From NCBI GenBank assembly GCA_011317545.1, contig WUJK01000002.1, positions 4,216,001 through 4,280,000 of the forward strand: DNA of 64,000 nucleotides, in the 5' to 3' direction. Source of the DNA: Coniella vitis (taxonomy: Eukaryota; Ascomycota; Sordariomycetes; Diaporthales; Schizoparmaceae). Under the pieces are notes generated by a model, which searched no databases, was not told the DNA's origin, and saw nothing but the letters and a program-made list of their open reading frames with translations. How positions within the stretch are numbered: position 1 is the stretch's first letter; each line of letters starts with the position of its first letter. The position numbers and the translations under genes were made by a program. Positions 33,204 through 45,787 of this stretch are shown here, in pieces.

Positions 33204-36200
33204 ATGTCCCTTCGACCGCTGCCAGACCATGTCGCAGCCCAAATTACCTCGTCGACCGCCCTGACATCCCTCAACGCTGTTGTCACCGGGCTCATTCGCA
33301 ATGCCCTCGATGCTGCCGCGGCTCACATCAACATAAACGTTGACTACTCCAGAGGACATTGCTGCGTCGAGGATGACGGACTAGGTATACCGCCTGCAGA
33401 GTTTGGCCCTGACGGTCGCCTGGCCCAGCTGCATTGTACGTGCAAGGCCGCCTTCCGCAAACCACGATCAAAAACACCTTAATGCTGACACTGGACACTC
33501 CATAAAGTCACGTCAAAGTTCCCGCCTCGAGTAGACACACATGGCAGACACGGCATGTTCCTGGCCTCGGTCTGCGCCCTCTCACTATGCACAATCACCT
33601 CCCACCATCGCGGCTCCCTCTCGCACAACAGCCTCCTTCTACACAACTCGACGTTGCTGGCTCGTCACACGCCCTGTGGCCCCGAGCAGCGCGTCCTTAC
33701 TTTTCCCAGCCATGGTACCCGGGTCACGGTCAGCGACCTTTTCGGCTCCATGCCCGTCCGCGTGAAGCACCGTGCTCTACAGGCTGAAAATTCTTCGTTC
33801 AATAAAGACTGGGACCGCCTGGTGCTGCAAGTCGTCGCCCTTTTGCTGGCCTGGCCCGGTAATGTGTCTGTTTCCATGAGAGACGCGTCTGGTCGTCCAA
33901 AATTGATGCTCAAGTTGGGCAGCGACCCCCAACGATGGCTCAACGACAGCTGCCGCCTTCTGCACCAGGCAGCCTTGCTACCCAACCCAGGCACGTACAA
34001 CTGGGTGTCTATTGGCGCTTCGGCGCCTACCTTGCAAATCACCTGCCATGTGTGTTGTGATCCTGTCGCCACCAAACGCTTGCAATTCATTAGCCTGGGC
34101 ATTCAGCCCCTTTCCAACGAGAGTCGATGCAACGTGTTGTACGAGGAGGTCAATAGGGTTTTTGCCGAGTCTGACTTTGGAGCTCTTGACGATTGTGACT
34201 CCAAGCAAGGGGCCAGAAACGCCGACTTCAAAGTCAGAAAAGGTGTCGATAGATGGCCCGTGTATATTCTGCGCATAGATCCCGCACCTTCAGAAAAGGC
34301 TGATGTCATGCATGTCGATGATATGCTAGATGAACACCAGCACAATCTGGCAATGATTACAGATCTCTTGCGCACCATGTTCTATGAGTTTCTCAAGAAG
34401 ACCTTTTGCCGACCTAAAAAGGTTCGCTCGACTGCAGAATTCGCCTCGCGTCTCGAAAGAGCCAGAGGTGCACTTCCTGAACCACTCAGTGTTGCCAGGA
34501 GCTCCAGTTCGTCAGCTATCGGGGAGCGGGTGAGAAAAGCACCGCGTCTGGACTCTGCAGATAGCAGGTCTGAATCTCCATTTGCTACCTGGACCAAGAT
34601 GAAATCAGGCCAGCCTCTGGAGACTTATAAATCAATGAGCTCGAATGCTTCCGTTGCACGAGCTGGCTCTTCAGTATCATTGCAAACAAGTCGTGATGCT
34701 TCTCTAAGTAAAACCGCCGACCAGGCAACCTTTTCTGCTACACAACAGTCTCGCTCATCTCTTTATGACGCCAATGGCAAATTAACACGAATGCCGTTCG
34801 ATGACTGGGAGCCTGACAACATATCGAGTAAGAAACCCACCGGAAAGCAAGAATGGTCCATAGACCCAAAGCAACCTGTTCAGTCACACATAAATGGTAC
34901 TCCAACATCCATGGAGTCCCAGCGAGGGACAGATGACACTTACAATTGGGTCAACCCCGTGACAAAGATGGTGAACACCATCAACTCCCGCACTGGTCAC
35001 GTTATGGCACCGAAGCCTCTAACTCTAAGCATCAGAGCCTCCCACTCAGACAGTTCCAGAATTACTCACGGCATTACAAATCAACAGCTTTCTGAAGAAG
35101 AATCGCGACAAGAAATATCTTGGATTCGCGATTTAGCCAGCAAATGGAAGAATCCCGTCTTTGAACTTGCCGAGGCACCTATCCCGCGGCTACCAGACAT
35201 ACATGATATGCTCGGACACGACATACAAGCAGCAGGCCATCAGTGCCGAAACGCCACCGATCAGCCGTCTTTTCACCTTGGGGACCGCCATGAAGCGACT
35301 ACTATGAGCCTCATGGGGCCTATATCCCTACGGACACTGAAAAGGGCACAGTTGATTGCCCAAGTTGACAAAAAGTTCATTCTGGCGAGAATGCCCATGA
35401 CTTCTGACTCTGATACACCTAATTCTACCAATGGCTATCTGACTTCCTCGGTACTAGTCCTCATCGACCAACACGCTGCTGATGAAAGATGTCGTGTGGA
35501 GGCGCTTATGCAGGAATATTTTGCGCCTGCGACAGGTAGCGATGGCGAGCAGTATTGGACAGCCGTGACAGAAGCACCACCCAAGCCATTACAGTTCGAG
35601 CTTTCGAGGTATGATGGAGATTTGCTTGGTAGATACAAACGGTACTTTGCGTACTGGGGCATCCATTACACTCTTCACGTCAGCGATGGCCACTGTTTGG
35701 GCGAGCAGCGTTCAGAGAAGGAGAAAGCAATGTCACCTCGAAAAACGAGCATTTATAAAAGCAAGGCCAAAGTCACTGTACACAGCCTGCCTCCCTCTAT
35801 TCTCGAAAGATGCAGGACCGAGCCAAGGCTGCTAGCGGAGTTGATCCGTGAAGAAGCATGGAAGCTGAGCGATGATGGATTTGATGTTCCTCAGCCGAGA
35901 CCGAAATTGGTTGCACGGTGTGAAGTAGATCTGAGAAAAGGCCAGGCAGACGGGGTTAATGGTAGTGATGATAATGATGTGCCGATCTGGGTATCACTGT
36001 TTCATGGGTGTCCGCAAGGAATCAGCGAGTTGCTAAATTCGCGATCTTGTCGAAGTAAGTTATAAGATTTCGTCCTGTCTATGACTTCACATCAAATTTC
36101 CTCTCTTTTCGTTTGTATACTATCTTACTACTGTCGCCGCTTGCTAATACAAACCTCACTCCACACCAGGCGCAATCATGTTCAACGACACCTTGACACT

Positions 36201-36456
36201 GGGCGAATGTTCCAGCCTTTTTGATAGGCTCCTTCAGTGTGCATTTCCTTTTCAGTGCGCTCATGGGCGGCCTTCTATGGTCCCCGTTGTCAATTTGGGA
36301 AGTGGTGATGGCGGATTGACAGGAGGAGAATCAATGGGCAATTCGTTGCTCAACAATACCCAGGGTCTTGAAGAAGCGTCTCATGGTAATTCTGACTTTG
36401 CTTCAACGCTCAAGGCGTGGATGAAGAGCAGAGAGGAGCAAGGCCGTCAAGCCTGA
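33204..36456 (+). CDS. MLH3: DNA mismatch repair MutL homologue MLH3
   Basis: Predicted 1021-aa subunit of the MLH1-MLH3 (MutLgamma) endonuclease, which acts in meiotic crossover resolution and mismatch repair in the nucleus. Exons are 33204-33435, 33508-36054 and 36170-36456; introns are 72 bp (CTGAC branch) and 115 bp (GCTAATAC branch, CCAG end). The N-terminal GHKL ATPase has Asn33 in RNALDA and the DDGLGI loop at 57-62. Gly29 sits where the catalytic Glu of MutL ATPases (E. coli Glu29) is expected. The endonuclease motif DQHAADERCRVE (731-742) fits DQHA-x2-E-x4-E. The C-terminus has CRSAIMFND and FPFQCAHGRPSMVP, classical MLH3 metal-site motifs, joined by the third exon. Residues 250-560 form a poorly conserved linker. 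Identity is firm. Confidence 0.93.
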
Positions 36457-36848
36457 CTGTATGAACTTGGTGTCGAGTTGAGCAACTGATTTCAGGAAAG
36501 CTGTGCCGACCTTCTGTGCCAGTAGGAGCGACTCATTGTGAATTTGCGATACCCTTATTTATGATTGGCAAGTATGGTTATTTGTTTAGTCACGTTTGAT
36601 GACCCGAAACTACTTGCATGGGAGGTTGTTTAGTCTAGCCATCATAAATGGTGATGCAGTTTGGTAGATTCAAGATAACCGCTTTTCCCCTTCCCAAAGG
36701 AATCCTGCGCTTGGTCTACAATCCAGAAGCTATCCCGATCGCAAAGATCCGTTTCCTGTATACTAGCTATACCCAATGCCCTTTCAAAGCACTCTTTCCC
36801 TCATTGTATGATATCCTATGTACTTAATACAATCTTGATGTTTTTCTT

Positions 36849-38895
36849 TCAGCTGCTACTCCGCTGCGGATACAACCTACCCATACCCATCTCAATCCCG
36901 TCTCCTGTCTCCGCCAACGACCTTGGTCCGGCCAACGACAGCGGCCCCTTTGCCTTCTTTCCAACTGGGCCCCTTTTCCACAGGGGAGGTTCCACCCCAT
37001 CGGCACGCTGCACGTCGCGTGCATAGCGGTATTCTTCAAATTTCCACCATGTAGCCCAGCCTGCGATGGTGATGATCGTTAAGGGGATTGTGGTGGCCCA
37101 GTAGATCCAAAAGTCGGGTGAGACTGTGGTCGTGGTGGTGGTGCTGGTGGAAGACGAAGACAAAGACGTGGATTTCCAAGAGAACATGCCCATGCTGAAG
37201 AGGGTCTATAGAATGATCAAGGCGTGAGGAAGGAGACTTGTTAGCAAGCGTGGCAAGGTGACGTGGGAAGGCAAAGGGGGGCAGGGAGCGTGGAGAAGTG
37301 CTGAGTATGGAACAAAATGGAAACCAAAATTTGCCCTCTGAAAAGGTAAAGGGCAAGACGGGGCGGGGGTGTCTTACAGCGATAAAAGTCCCCGGGAGAT
37401 AGGCAGCCGTGATAATTGCAATGATTTTCATACTCGTGCTGTCCTTGCCTGCAGATGTAGCCAGTCGTGCGCTTGTTTGGCCGTCGTCTTGGGCTATTGA
37501 CGTGTATAGCTGGTAGCTGGATTGTCAACGAGGGAGACAAAGAAGGCAGCAGTCCGAGAAGATAGAGAACCCACGATGTTGAGCTGTAGCTGTAACCTCG
37601 CCTCAGTTGTCGTTGCCATCTCCAAGCATGCCCGACTATGCTCTCTCAACCACTCCAACGTTTCAACAAAAACCTCACCCTTGACTGCCTCAAGCCCAGG
37701 AACTATTCCATTGCTATCAGCACGACCACCACTTACATCCCCACGCAGACGCCCACTTTTATCCAACAAGCCCAGCAAGAAATCCGCACACTCGATATCC
37801 CACTCAGGCGAGCGCTTGCTGAAGATCGTCCACGTAGTGACGTCGTTGAGCCGCGCCATGAGCTTTTTTGCATTGGCCCTATGCATCTGCCCACCTTGCT
37901 CAAACAGCGGCGTAACCTCGCCCTCGTTCTTGGCGCTTTCTAATGCTGACAACACGTAATTCCTCCGCGGAAAGAACCTGACTGAGCGTCCAGCCCTGGT
38001 AACCCCGATGCTAGCCTCAATGTCAATCAAGCGCGCGCTCAGATCGTCCATGACATAGGCCCGGACACGCTCTACGTGTATCGCGAGAAAGAGGCTTGGG
38101 AGGTGTAGTATGTGGGTGATGAGGTGCTGTGAGCGTGAGAACTTTGTGAGCAGAGCGGCGAGTGCTGGTGGCGGGCAGGCTGGGTCTATAAAGTGCTGCA
38201 TGTCAAAGACTTTGCCAAAGCTGAGAGCAGTAGTGGTATGAGTGGCAAAGTCATGGGTCAGGGCAAGGCCGCCGATGGACATTTCCCATTTCTGCGGAGA
38301 CCTGAAAACGAGAGCTAGATTGATTCATCATCAGTATGCATATAGCCACAGGACGTAAGACGATGTTGTCACGGGCTGGGATAGAGCCAGGAGACAACTC
38401 ACACAGCCTTTCACAAGTATCAAGAGTGCTTCCTACGGGATACACATGCCGCGTACACATGCCCGATGGATGCTGGAAGGTGGGCAGGGTGCATGAGGGC
38501 AAATGAAGTGCATCGAGGACCGTAGGTGAGAGTATCTCTGCTGGCACATCGCGGGCGAAGTGGCCTCTTCCTTGGGCGAACAACAGCCGAATGCCACCTT
38601 GAAGTACTTTCTGATCGCCATCTTGAACCTGGCTTGGAGAGAATTTCCGCCTGCGACACGCCCAATCTTCTACCTTTGAAGGGGCTAGTGGTTGTAGTGT
38701 CGTGGAATAAGTGCAACCCCCGGTAGACTGGCCGGTATTAGCTCGTCAAACCCAAAGATGGCTGCAATGGGTACTATCCAACAAGCTTACATCGACATAG
38801 TTCCAAATCTCGAGGTACGCAAATCTGGCGTTTTGGTTTGTTGAGACTAAATCTGGCGAAAGCAAAGGTGATCCGCCCAGAAAAGCATCAAGCAT
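36849..38895 (-). CDS. CorA-like magnesium-transporter-fold membrane protein (fungal family)
   Basis: Predicted 552-aa protein from five minus-strand exons: 38895-38791, 38727-38403, 38314-37575, 37509-37378 and 37205-36849. Introns are 63, 88, 65, 172 bp; the first has a GCTAATAC branch site. The N-terminal part (RFAYLEIWNYVD, PLAPSKVEDW, LPSCTLPTF, SPQKWEMSIGGLALTHD) matches a widespread fungal family. It is followed by a helical region (LQLNILYTSIAQDDGQTSARLA) and two hydrophobic helices. The first is MKIIAIITAAYLPGTFIATLFSMGMF; the second is WIYWATTIPLTIITIAGWATWW. The canonical CorA Gly-Met-Asn triplet between the helices is not present as such, so ion transport is unproven. The start is the only in-frame ATG in exon 1; an earlier exon is possible. 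Exon joins rest on family continuity. Confidence 0.8.
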
Positions 38896-40034
38896 GTTCA
38901 ATACAGGCTTTGAGGCACCCACCGGCCGCTTCGGTAAACGTTGGCGTTCAAGTGAAGAAGTGGGTGGACATGAATGACATCCGCGTCCGAGGTATTCAGA
39001 AATGCTCCTGCGGCTGGAATATAAAGCAACGGCATATGCAAGTAAGATTTGGTTGGCTGCCCATCCAATGAAACTGCTGACATCAATGATACAGATTATA
39101 GTCACGAACGATATGCATTCGAAGGATTCACTCCAAGCATCCGCCCAACTTACCTACGACGGCACGACATGGCACCTGTTGATAGTAAGTTGGATCACAG
39201 GCCAAAGGAATCTTGTCCACCGTCAAACGTCGAACATTTCCATCTTCCGAGTATGATATAATCACGCCAACTCTAGAACAGCGGTTGCACTCTGGTGCAG
39301 ACCTTGACACCAGCAACGGTAAACAAACTTTGACAGATGGCCTTAATATCATGACTGCTGGTACAGAGAACCCTTAGCAGTTCTGAACTTGATTCCGCGT
39401 TCAGTATTGATCCTCAGGACGCGAGTATAAGGTGCCCGTTTATCACGGGCATCGTCTCGAATATGACGGGACGCAAGTGACCGTCTCAGCAGGGTGTGGC
39501 GCAAGTTGGCTACTGTCCACTCTAAAGAAGATTCTCACTCTAGTATCGAACCTCCAGAGCAAACGCTCCAGCGGCTGCGTTTACACTGGTCGTGTTGCAG
39601 GGCTTTCAAGCGGCGAGATCACCGGTTGTCTTCAGGCTTGATAGTTCCTGCAGTATCCGTGGACGATAAGACGTCGATCTGGTGGATCCGTGGCAAGTGA
39701 TGTGAGATGGCAGGAAATCCACATACCCAGCTGATATAATGTCTCTATTCAATCATTGCATATTGATGAAGCGGAGAAGCTGAAGTGATAGGGATGGAAG
39801 AAGCAGTGTGATGATAACCCAGGGTTAGGGTACTGCACCGAAACAACCTTGGTACCTCGTCCATCATATGTCATCCAGTACGTACCCTCGAGCTCTCCAG
39901 TGCCAGGCTTCTGAGCTCGGCTACTTGCACTTCCTCGCTGCACCGCTTTCCCGATAAACACACCCTCTCTTGGTGAACATGTGATTTGGCTGCCAGATCG
40001 AGGCTTTCTGCTGACCTGACCCGGCTTGGTGACC
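38896..40034. other. Intergenic stretch between CorA-like gene and VPS11
   Basis: Divergent promoter region. Frames of 60-110 codons on both strands have no recognisable content. An extra first exon of the CorA-like gene could lie at its left end. Confidence 0.45.
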
Positions 40035-43000
40035 ATGGCTCTCTCCGTATGTCCATTCCAACCCGCTGCACTGTTCACGCGCAATCCCTTGCTCCTTCTA
40101 ACCTGCGCTGCCGCTGCGATAGTGGAAGTCGTTTGACTTCTTCGATGTCAGCCAAGTCAAACTGTCCGACGACGACGAGACCCGCGCCTGCTTCGAGACG
40201 AACGAGATTGCCTGCGCCTGCTCTGGCTCGGACAGCCTCTTCATCGGCACCGTCGACGGCCACGTCCGCATTCTAGGCCCCAGCTGGAAGATTGTCCGCA
40301 GCTTCCCCGCCTACGACGATGTGCGCATCTCTCACATGCGCCAGCTTGACGGCACCAGCCTGCTCGTCACTGTCGCCGAGGATCTGAGCAGTGAGCCTGT
40401 CCTGAAAGTATGGGCTCTCGATAAGCCAGTCAAAAAGACGGGCATGCCTACTTGTCTCAGCACCCACACCATCAACAATGCCCGCAAGCAGTTCCCCATC
40501 TCGGCTTTTGCCGCCTCCGAGGACCTTTCGCAGATTGCCGTCGGCTTCGCAAATGGCTCCGTGACGGTCATCCGTGGCGATCTTATCAACGACCGGGGCG
40601 CAAAGCAGCGGATCGTGTTCGATTCAGAAGAGCCTATTACTGGCGTCGAGTTGCGGGTTGACGAGAAGCTCACCACACTCTTCGTGTCAACCGTGTCGCG
40701 AATACTCAAGTTGACGATTGTTGGAAAAGGACAGGGCCACCCTCCAAAGACTGTTGAAGACCAGGGCTGCGGGGTTGGATGCATGGCTGTCGATAAGGCC
40801 ACCGGAGACATTGTCGTTGCAAGACAGGACGCAATCTACTACTATACTCTCGAAGGCCGGGGGCCGCCGCGTGCATACGATACCCCAAAGGAGCTTCTGT
40901 CCGTCTACAATAACTATGTTGCTATCGTCTCGCCGCCCGCTTCCACACCAGCTCGCGATCCAGCCCTGATACGCCGGCGGGTTGGAGGCAGTGCCGCGGA
41001 TGCCATCTTCAACGCGTCCACCTTCCTATTGCTCGAACCGGATCTCAAGGTTGTGGCGCACACTGAGACGCTCATATCCAAGGTCGTGGCCATCTTTGAG
41101 CTGTGGGGTGACCTGTACACTCTGACACAGGATGGCAAGATCCACAGATACCACGAGAAGTCGCTGCAACAGAGGCTCGAGATGCTGTATCAGAGAAATC
41201 TCTACCCGTTTGCGATATCACTTGCTCAAACAGCTGGTCTGGATGCACAACAGCAAAATGCCATCTTCCGACGGTATGGTGATCACTTGTACCAGAAGGG
41301 GGAATATGACCAAGCCATGGTCCAGTACATTAAAGCAATTGACAACACTGAGCCGTCGCAAGTCATTCGCAAATTTCTGGACACGCAGAGGATACACAAC
41401 CTGATTGAGTACCTGGAGCAACTACACGAGCACGATAAAGCCACATCGGATCACACTACGTTGCTGCTCAACTGCTATGCCAAACTCAAGGATATTGACA
41501 AGCTAGAAAAGTTCATCAAGCAACCTGGTGAACTCAAGTTCGACCTGGACACTGCCATCACCATGTGCAGGCAAGGAGGCTATTTTGAACAGGCAGCGTA
41601 TTTGGCCAAGAAGCATGGTGAGCACGACATGGTGGTTGATATTCTCATTGAAGATTTGAAGAGCTATGATGAGGCGCTCAACTTCATCTGGTACCTCGAC
41701 CCAGAGACGGTAAGACGGCTGCCATGCCCTGTCTGCGAGATTCAACGTTGGATACTGACTTAATGTTAGGCTTACCCTTGTCTCATGAAATACGCCAGAG
41801 TACTCATCGAGCACTGCCCCAAAGACGCAGCTCAATTGTTTATCGACTACTACACAGGCAATTACCGCCCCAAGATACGCCGCACAACCACCATCGAGTC
41901 TGCAACACCTTCAACCATTGGTGGTGGGTTTGCAGCAGGCGCAGCTAGTGCTGTCCAGAATCTTTCCAACCTCCTTCCGCTCCCCTACATGAATTCATCA
42001 GCAGTTGCCTCGCCTGCCACCCAAGGCAATGTGCCGCCTACCGTCGGAGACGCCTCCATTGCGATAGACACGGACGCTGCGCTACCCCCAAAATACACGC
42101 CTCCTCCTCCACGAACCGCATTCTCCTCCTTTATCGACCACCCAGACGAATTCATCACCTTCCTCGAAGCCTGCCTCCAAGACGAAAGTATGTCCGAGGC
42201 CGACAAGACAGACCTCTACACAACTCTGTTCGAAATGTACCTACACAAAGCCAAAGAAACCAAGAGCGAAGCCGCGCGAGAGGAGTGGGAACAAAAGGCC
42301 AAGGAGCTTATCGAGCGTCGCGGTGCACCAATTGAAAACTCCAATGTCCTCTTGCTCTCCCACCTTTCCGAGTACCAGGATGGTACGACGCTCGTCAAGG
42401 AACAAGCGGGCCTGCTCTCGGACATTTTCCGCTCCTACACCTCAGCCAAAGACACCCGCGGCGCCCTGAAGGCCCTGCGCAAGTACGGCGCGCAGGAACC
42501 CTCGCTGTACCCCGCAGCGCTCGCCTATCTCACCTCTGACGCGCGCGTGCTTGACGAGGCAGGACTCGACGAGCTCGCCATGATCCTCAAGAAAATCGAC
42601 GAGGACGGACTAATGGCCCCACTTCAAGTCGTCCAGCTGCTCTCCAAAAACACCGTTGCGACCATGGGCATGATCAGACCGTACCTGCACAAAACCATTG
42701 AAGACGAGCGTGCCGAAATCGCCTCGAACCGGCGCCGTGTGTCCGGATTCCGCACCGAAACGGAGCAGCGACGCGCCGAGATTGCCGACTTGGGGTCCAA
42801 GCCTGCAGTATTCCAGGCGACACGGTGTCCTGTGTGCACACAGATGCTTGATTTGCCGGCGGTACATTTCCTCTGCAAGCATAGTTTCCACCAACGGTGT
42901 TTGCGTGGAGGCGATGGAGGGGCGGGCGAGTGTCCGCTTTGTGCGCAGAATAACCAGACAATTCGGGCAATTAAGCGCGGCCAAGAGGAAAATGCGGATC

Positions 43001-43107
43001 GGCATGAGTTGTTTAAAGATGAGTTGGAGCGGAGCGATGACCGGTTCGCGACGGTGGCGGGTTGGTTTGGTCGGGGAGTTATGGGCGTGTCGCAGAATAT
43101 AGAGTAG
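40035..43107 (+). CDS. VPS11: VPS11, core subunit of HOPS/CORVET tethering complexes with RING-H2 domain
   Basis: Predicted 978-aa vacuolar protein-sorting subunit (PEP5 in yeast). It would scaffold the class C core that tethers endosomes and vacuoles. Exons are 40035-40046, 40123-41709 and 41770-43107. The first exon is only 12 nt (MALS); its 76-bp intron has GTATGT, a CTAAC branch and ATAG. The second intron is 60 bp. After the splice the protein begins WKSFDFFDVSQVKLSDDD, typical of VPS11. A beta-propeller-like region (to about 330) is followed by alpha-solenoid/clathrin-like repeats (RNLYPFAISLAQ, YDQAMVQYIKAID). The C-terminal RING-H2 at about 886-925 has CPVC, CKHSFHQRC and CPLC. Identity is firm. 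Confidence 0.94.
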
Positions 43108-43252
43108 GATGTTTACAGAGTTTTTTTTGCATGGGCGGGTGATGAGAGTGAGGGATATCATTCAAAGAAAATCATTAATTCCTTTTGACACTTGCGATGA
43201 GCGTCTTGTTGAGTCCATGCTTTTTGAAGGGGTAACCGGTGATGTGTAAGGT

Positions 43253-44849
43253 TTATTTGTCGTTGCCGCCTATTCCAAATAGGTGGTTGAACCATTTTCC
43301 CACATGTTCTGACGCTGTACTGTCTTCCAAACGCAGAACGTGGCGCCAGTCGGTCAGCGTGGCTAGGTCAAGACCTTCGAGGCTCTGATGGCCATTAACA
43401 AAGCCAGAAATATCCGCGGTTTGGATCTGGCCGTGTCGTGCGGTTATTGTTGCGCGGAACTATGGGTATGTTAGGTGGGTGTTTGGGTATGGAGAGTTTG
43501 GGTCTGCATCGAGATGGTTGAAGATGAAAGGGAAGGGGGAGACAGATGGGATAGAGGAGACGTGAGGGAGTCAGGAGTGCAGGATGATAAGCTCGAGTGG
43601 AAGACTTGCATCACTTGGTATGCCCTCGGGCATCGGCGCTCTCTCACGAGGATCTTCATCTGTCGGGTGCGTTGAAAAGGTGAAGAGTGGCGTCTGGTTG
43701 TATATCCATTCCCGAGACTAAAGTGCCAACGATCATCAGCCATAAACATTCCAACCCGCCCATTCTGAGGAACACCAAAGAAAAGGACGAGGGAGGTACG
43801 TATATACTCACCATCAACTCTCGATAGCCCTTGAGGATCTGCTCATTCCCCAACTCTGCAACCTCGCCATCCACCAACTGCTCACCACCCACAACAGCCT
43901 GGACATCCGCCTTGCCGTACATGTCCTCAAACTCGGCCCGCACAGCACCCACGAAGTCATCTGCGCCCAAACCAACATTGCGTATCCGACTGCGCACGCT
44001 CTCCACGCCGCGGGCTTTGATGTATCCCTCAGCAGGCGAGCGTAGCAGGGCGCCAATGTCGCCGAGGTTAGGCGAGGACAACAGGCAGGTGCCGTGGTGC
44101 AGGGAGCGGAGACGGGTGAGCTTGTAGGCCGAGCCAGATATCTTGAAAGTAGGCTGGGCTGCTGCATCTGTGAGGGCGGTAGATGTGCGGGTTGCTGCCT
44201 CGTCATCCAAGACAACAATATCATGCCGCGCATTCACCCTCGCCGTGGCGACACCCAGCTTTTGCAGCGCGCGCACAACCATTTCAGCGTGGCGGTCGCG
44301 GTCAAAGACGGCCGGTGGGCAGATTACGCTGTAGTTTACGTTGCCGTGGTCGTGGAACACGGCGCCGCCCCCTGAACGGCGACGGACGAGCGCCACAGGT
44401 GCGGTGTGGGCGCTATTGTGATTATCGGCGTCTTGGTTCTCGTTGCTTGCAGGCTGAGGAGAGAGTTTGGCGCGGTACGAGGGAGAGCGCAAGAGGCCTA
44501 GGTTGACTTCCAGCCAGGGGTTTTGGTTGCGGCCAATGACGACGCAGGGGTCATTTGCGTAGAGGAAGAGGATGGTGGAGTCTGGGTGCGAAGTCTGTAG
44601 GAGGTGGTGCTCAGCCGAAAGGTTGAGGTAGGGATTGTGTGAGCGAGAGGTGTATATTTGGACGCGATGAGAGACGACGCCGGCTTGGGTATGCCATGGC
44701 TTCGGTGATGAGTGGTCTGTAAGTGAGGAAGAAGAAGTAGAGAAGGAGGAAGACAGTCGGTGGTTGATGGCAAAGGCAGCAATGGGCCTTGGTTGGCGGC
44801 GTAGGCTAGAGGGTACGGTTCGCCATTGTAAGGGGCGAAGTGAGGCCAT
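43253..44849 (-). CDS. Mitochondrial lipoate-protein ligase A family protein
   Basis: Predicted 450-aa enzyme that attaches lipoate to 2-oxoacid dehydrogenase and glycine-cleavage subunits (yeast Aim22-like). Minus-strand exons are 44849-43812, 43717-43610 and 43459-43253. Intron 1 is 94 bp (GTGAGT..TTTAG). Intron 2 is 150 bp with a GCAAGT donor and CATAG acceptor, a GC-AG intron; it is the only junction found that keeps the frame into the C-terminal FRATITARHGQIQTADISG segment. The N-terminus (RR and Ser-rich, no acids) looks like a mitochondrial presequence. Motifs are IGRNQNPWLEVN, RRRSGGGAVFHD (157-168), the adenylate-contacting Lys236 in FKISGSAYKL, and EWIYNQTPLFTF. I used ATG 44849. 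Confidence 0.92.
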
Positions 44850-45787
44850 TAGGCCGTTGACGACAGGGTGTATGAACAATACGCTCTGTTATCTTGGCAT
44901 CATCTTTGGGCGTGGTTGTATTCGAAGAGGCGTGGGTGGTATCGGGTTTCGTTCGGACTCATGAATGATGAATTTGATAATCAGATGAAGTGGTTGATGA
45001 GTCAGCAAGACCTTCTGAGAATAGTGAGCATAGGTGACCCTGGACTTGCCGCTGGGTTAGGGCTGGTCAACTGGTCGAGTTTTAGGGTCCTACAGGTACT
45101 TCTCGACTGCCAGTGAAGTAAATATATTGTTCTGGTCCTCCAAAGTCTTGGTCTTGAAGGCCACCTGCTCTGTTATATTTACTGATAGTATGCAGACAGT
45201 GTCCTTCCAACTGGACTGATCCCTCCCATGTTGTAGAAACCTCTGCCTGTCCGACCCTCATTTATTGGTACATCTGTCCAATACAGTAAATCCTTCCGAG
45301 CTGACGGTGGGCACGCACGCTTTCTCACGATGAACCGGGTTCCTCTCATCAATGTTGGCGCAAAGGTCCAACCATGGTCGTGTTCCGAACCGCATGGGGA
45401 GGTTTTAAAGTCCTTCAATTTTCCATATAAGAGCTGTGAAATCTGGCCGTTTGCTTCCATTCCACTCTCCATGTTTTGCTAGCAACAGCCCGTCTGCAAA
45501 ATGAAGTTCACAAAACAAATCACACCGGCATTCTCACCGAATGTCGAAACATCTTTCCTTGAATACCCAATATCAATCTACCGAAAGGCGTGATCTAGTC
45601 TCAAAAATATCTTTGAATCTATCATCTATTATCTGCATGTGAAATCGTAGCATGTGATGTCTACCGTCGCTTCATGAAGATGTCTTTCTTCAAATCATGG
45701 GGGGCGTTCTTATTCCTCGTAAATGTTGCTGTTACTGTGTGGCTGTTAGTTCATATCTCCAAAGGCGGATAATTTGACCGGCTTGAC
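44850..45787. other. Intergenic stretch
   Basis: Between the lipoate ligase start and the amylase stop, both on the minus strand. A 97-codon minus-strand ATG frame (45179-45472) is unrecognised and may be chance. Nothing else was seen. Confidence 0.45.

Noticed and set aside
45179..45472. 97-codon ATG frame on -
   Set aside because: Not recognisable and isolated; it may be chance.
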